A DNA stretch of 33,805 nucleotides from an uncultured Rhodothermaceae bacterium. Its GTDB lineage: Bacteria; Bacteroidota; Rhodothermia; Rhodothermales; Salinibacteraceae. The stretch covers positions 1 to 33,805 of the forward strand of contig CAJXLX010000027.1 in NCBI GenBank assembly GCA_913056335.1, given 5' to 3'. A program made the translations under genes and the position numbers. Shown in pieces: positions 32,022-33,805 of this stretch. How positions within the stretch are numbered: position 1 is the stretch's first letter; every line of letters begins with the position of its first letter. The notes under the pieces are model-generated. The model had not been told where the DNA came from. It made no database searches and was given only the letters and a program-made list of their open reading frames with translations.

Positions 32022-33805
32022 ATGCTTGGTACCGTTGGAGAGCTGTTTATCATCAGCGCCTTTGTAGTGTGCGCGTTGTCCGGAATCATGTTTTTCTGGG
32101 CGGCCCAATCTGCTTCTGCAGGCGAACGCCGCCTCTGGACCCGCGCTGGACGCTGGTCGTGGGGTGCTATGTCGGCAGGGGTGCTTGTGGCCTCCGGCAT
32201 CCTCTGGTACCTGCTGCTGAATCACCAGTACCAGTACGCTTACGTGTATCAGCAGACCTCGAACGACCTGCCACTTCGTTACTTGATCTCGGCGTTCTGG
32301 GCGGGTCAGGAAGGCTCGTTTCTGCTCTGGGCGCTCATGATGTGCGGTACCGGCGGACTGCTGATTAGCTACGTGAAGCGCCGGTACGAAGCGCCTGTAA
32401 TGGCTGTCGTAGCCCTTTGTCAGGCGGCGCTTCTCTCCATGCTGGTCGGCCTGCAGCTGGGTGAGTTGCCGATCGGCGCCTCGCCGTTCATGACGCTGGC
32501 CGAGAAGTTTCCGACCGCGCCCATCTTCCAGGACAACCCCGGCTTCATCCCCGCTGATGGCCAGGGGCTGAATGACCTGCTGCAAAATCCCTGGATGACC
32601 ATCCACCCGCCGGTGCTGTTCTCGGGCTTCGCTTCGATGGTGGTGCCGTTCGCCTTTGCCATTGCGGCGCTCTGGAAGCGCAAGTACACGCAGTGGGTGC
32701 GCCCGGCGATGCCGTGGACGATCTTCGCAATTCTTATGCTGGGCGTTGGCATTGCCATGGGCGGCTACTGGGCGTACGTGACGCTCTCGTTTGGCGGATA
32801 CTGGGCCTGGGATCCCGTCGAAAACTCGTCGCTGGTGCCGTGGCTCATCGGCGTCGCTGCGCTACATACCATGCTCGTGCAGAAGAAGAGCGGGTCGAGC
32901 CACAAGGCGGCGCTCATCCTCAGCATCCTGGCTTACGTCTTTGTGGTGTACTCTACGTTTCTAACACGTAGTGGCATCTTGGGCGACGTGTCGGTGCACT
33001 CGTTTGTGGACCTGGGGCTCTACAACCAGCTCCTCATCTGGATCGTGGGCATGGCGGCGCTTGGACTGGGGCTCTTTGCCTGGCGATACAACGAACTGCC
33101 CGAGCCAGAGAACGCCCCGCGCATCGTGTCGCGCGAGTTCATGATCTTCTCGGGGGCAATGGTGCTCACCGCCATCAGTGCCGTCGTCATTCTGGGGACC
33201 AGCACGCCCATCATTGGGCGCATCTTCCAGTCGCAGCCCTCTACGGTACCCCTTGAGTTCTACAATCGGTGGACGCTCCCGCTGGCGCTGGGACTGGTGT
33301 TCTTGGCCGGCGTCGGGCAGCTCATGTGGTGGAATAAGATGGGCGTGCAGCATCTGAATCGCGTTATCCTGAAGCCGCTAAGCGCTGCTGCGGTGGCAAC
33401 GATTGCGGTGCTCATGCTTACGCCGTTTGCACAGCAGACGGTCATTCTGCCCACCGACGCACCGGTGCAAGAGTTTGCCAGCGCCGGCTTCACTGAGGGG
33501 ATCGGGGTATTTTGGAATACCTACGGCTATGCGCTCTTGCTGCTGATGTTGGTCTTCGGGTCGTTCTTCTCGCTCTTTGGCAACGGCATGGTGCTGTGGC
33601 GCATTGGCCGCGGCAACCCGCGGATGGCAGGGGGCGCCGTTACGCACATCGGGTTTGCGATTATGATGTTGGGCATTGTAGCCTCCAGCTCGTTCGACCG
33701 TGCCCTGCCTATGCTCGGCGAAATCCGGACGACCGCTGACATCGAAGACGCCTCCCGCGAAAACTTTGTGCTGGCACGCGGGGAGACGCGCGACGTGAAT
33801 GGATA
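32022..33805 (+). CDS. ccmF: Cytochrome c haem lyase subunit CcmF (partial, 3' end off window)
   Basis: 594 codons from the ATG at 32022 to the window edge, no stop, so the C-terminus is missing. The protein is a multi-pass membrane haem-handling protein. Signatures are YLISAFWAGQEGSFLLWALM near residues 86-105, and the tryptophan-rich haem-binding loop GGYWAWDPVENSSLVPW at 258-274. NPGFIPADGQGLNDLLQNPWMTIHPPVLFSGF is also a family feature. It attaches haem to apocytochromes c, such as ActA, ActE and the cytochrome domain of CoxB in this window. An earlier ATG at 32008 is out of frame. No Shine-Dalgarno. Other ccm genes may lie to the right. Confidence 0.93.
   Translation, partial: MLGTVGELFIISAFVVCALSGIMFFWAAQSASAGERRLWTRAGRWSWGAMSAGVLVASGILWYLLLNHQYQYAYVYQQTSNDLPLRYLISAFWAGQEGSFLLWALMMCGTGGLLISYVKRRYEAPVMAVVALCQAALLSMLVGLQLGELPIGASPFMTLAEKFPTAPIFQDNPGFIPADGQGLNDLLQNPWMTIHPPVLFSGFASMVVPFAFAIAALWKRKYTQWVRPAMPWTIFAILMLGVGIAMGGYWAYVTLSFGGYWAWDPVENSSLVPWLIGVAALHTMLVQKKSGSSHKAALILSILAYVFVVYSTFLTRSGILGDVSVHSFVDLGLYNQLLIWIVGMAALGLGLFAWRYNELPEPENAPRIVSREFMIFSGAMVLTAISAVVILGTSTPIIGRIFQSQPSTVPLEFYNRWTLPLALGLVFLAGVGQLMWWNKMGVQHLNRVILKPLSAAAVATIAVLMLTPFAQQTVILPTDAPVQEFASAGFTEGIGVFWNTYGYALLLLMLVFGSFFSLFGNGMVLWRIGRGNPRMAGGAVTHIGFAIMMLGIVASSSFDRALPMLGEIRTTADIEDASRENFVLARGETRDVNG

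Overview
The window comes from the chromosome of an aerobic, GC-rich bacterium of the Bacteroidota/Rhodothermota side of the tree, most likely a relative of Rhodothermus, Salinibacter or Salisaeta. The evidence is a complete alternative complex III (actABCDEF) fused in order to a caa3-type, A2-subfamily cytochrome oxidase; a secreted protein with a type IX secretion-like C-terminal sorting domain; a giant DUF2723 membrane protein; and almost no Shine-Dalgarno sequences ahead of the start codons. No rRNA, tRNA, CRISPR array, insertion sequence or prophage was seen.

Left end (1-8.6 kb): on the minus strand, accA is followed by a partial 4HBT/YbgC-like thioesterase that leaves the window. Divergently, on the plus strand, come a MATE transporter, a three-part protein (DUF6916-like domain, internal Tat-like hydrophobic segment, phage tail-collar domain), an exported FG-GAP/propeller-like protein with a sorting tail, and an FHA protein whose C-terminus resembles type VI secretion TagH proteins. 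A 788-base gap then holds hairpins, direct repeats and a candidate Bacteroidota-type promoter.

Centre (8.6-22.8 kb): one long co-directional block encodes a whole quinol-to-oxygen electron transfer route. ActA-ActF oxidise quinol and pass electrons through haems and Fe-S clusters. An uncharacterised single-pass membrane protein follows actF, then a SCO copper chaperone with a C-terminal anchor, then oxidase subunits II (CuA plus its own cytochrome c), I, III and IV. Several intercistronic gaps hold strong inverted repeats, including a nested 124-base structure before sco.

Right part (22.8-33.8 kb): a small unknown membrane protein and metF on the plus strand meet convergent minus-strand genes across a 14-bp-stem terminator. 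The minus-strand genes are hpf, ybeY, a cold-shock protein with a long structured leader, the DUF2723 protein, rsmI and a small membrane protein with a Met/Gln-rich loop. Divergently, a DUF3177-like membrane protein precedes ccmF (cytochrome c haem lyase), which runs off the right edge and fits the cytochrome c load of the respiratory block.

The best candidates for something undescribed are the act-linked membrane protein at 16771-17544, the structured element at 17563-17686, and the DUF6916/Tat/collar, propeller and FHA trio at 3181-7806. All homology statements are from recognition of the sequence; no database search was run.
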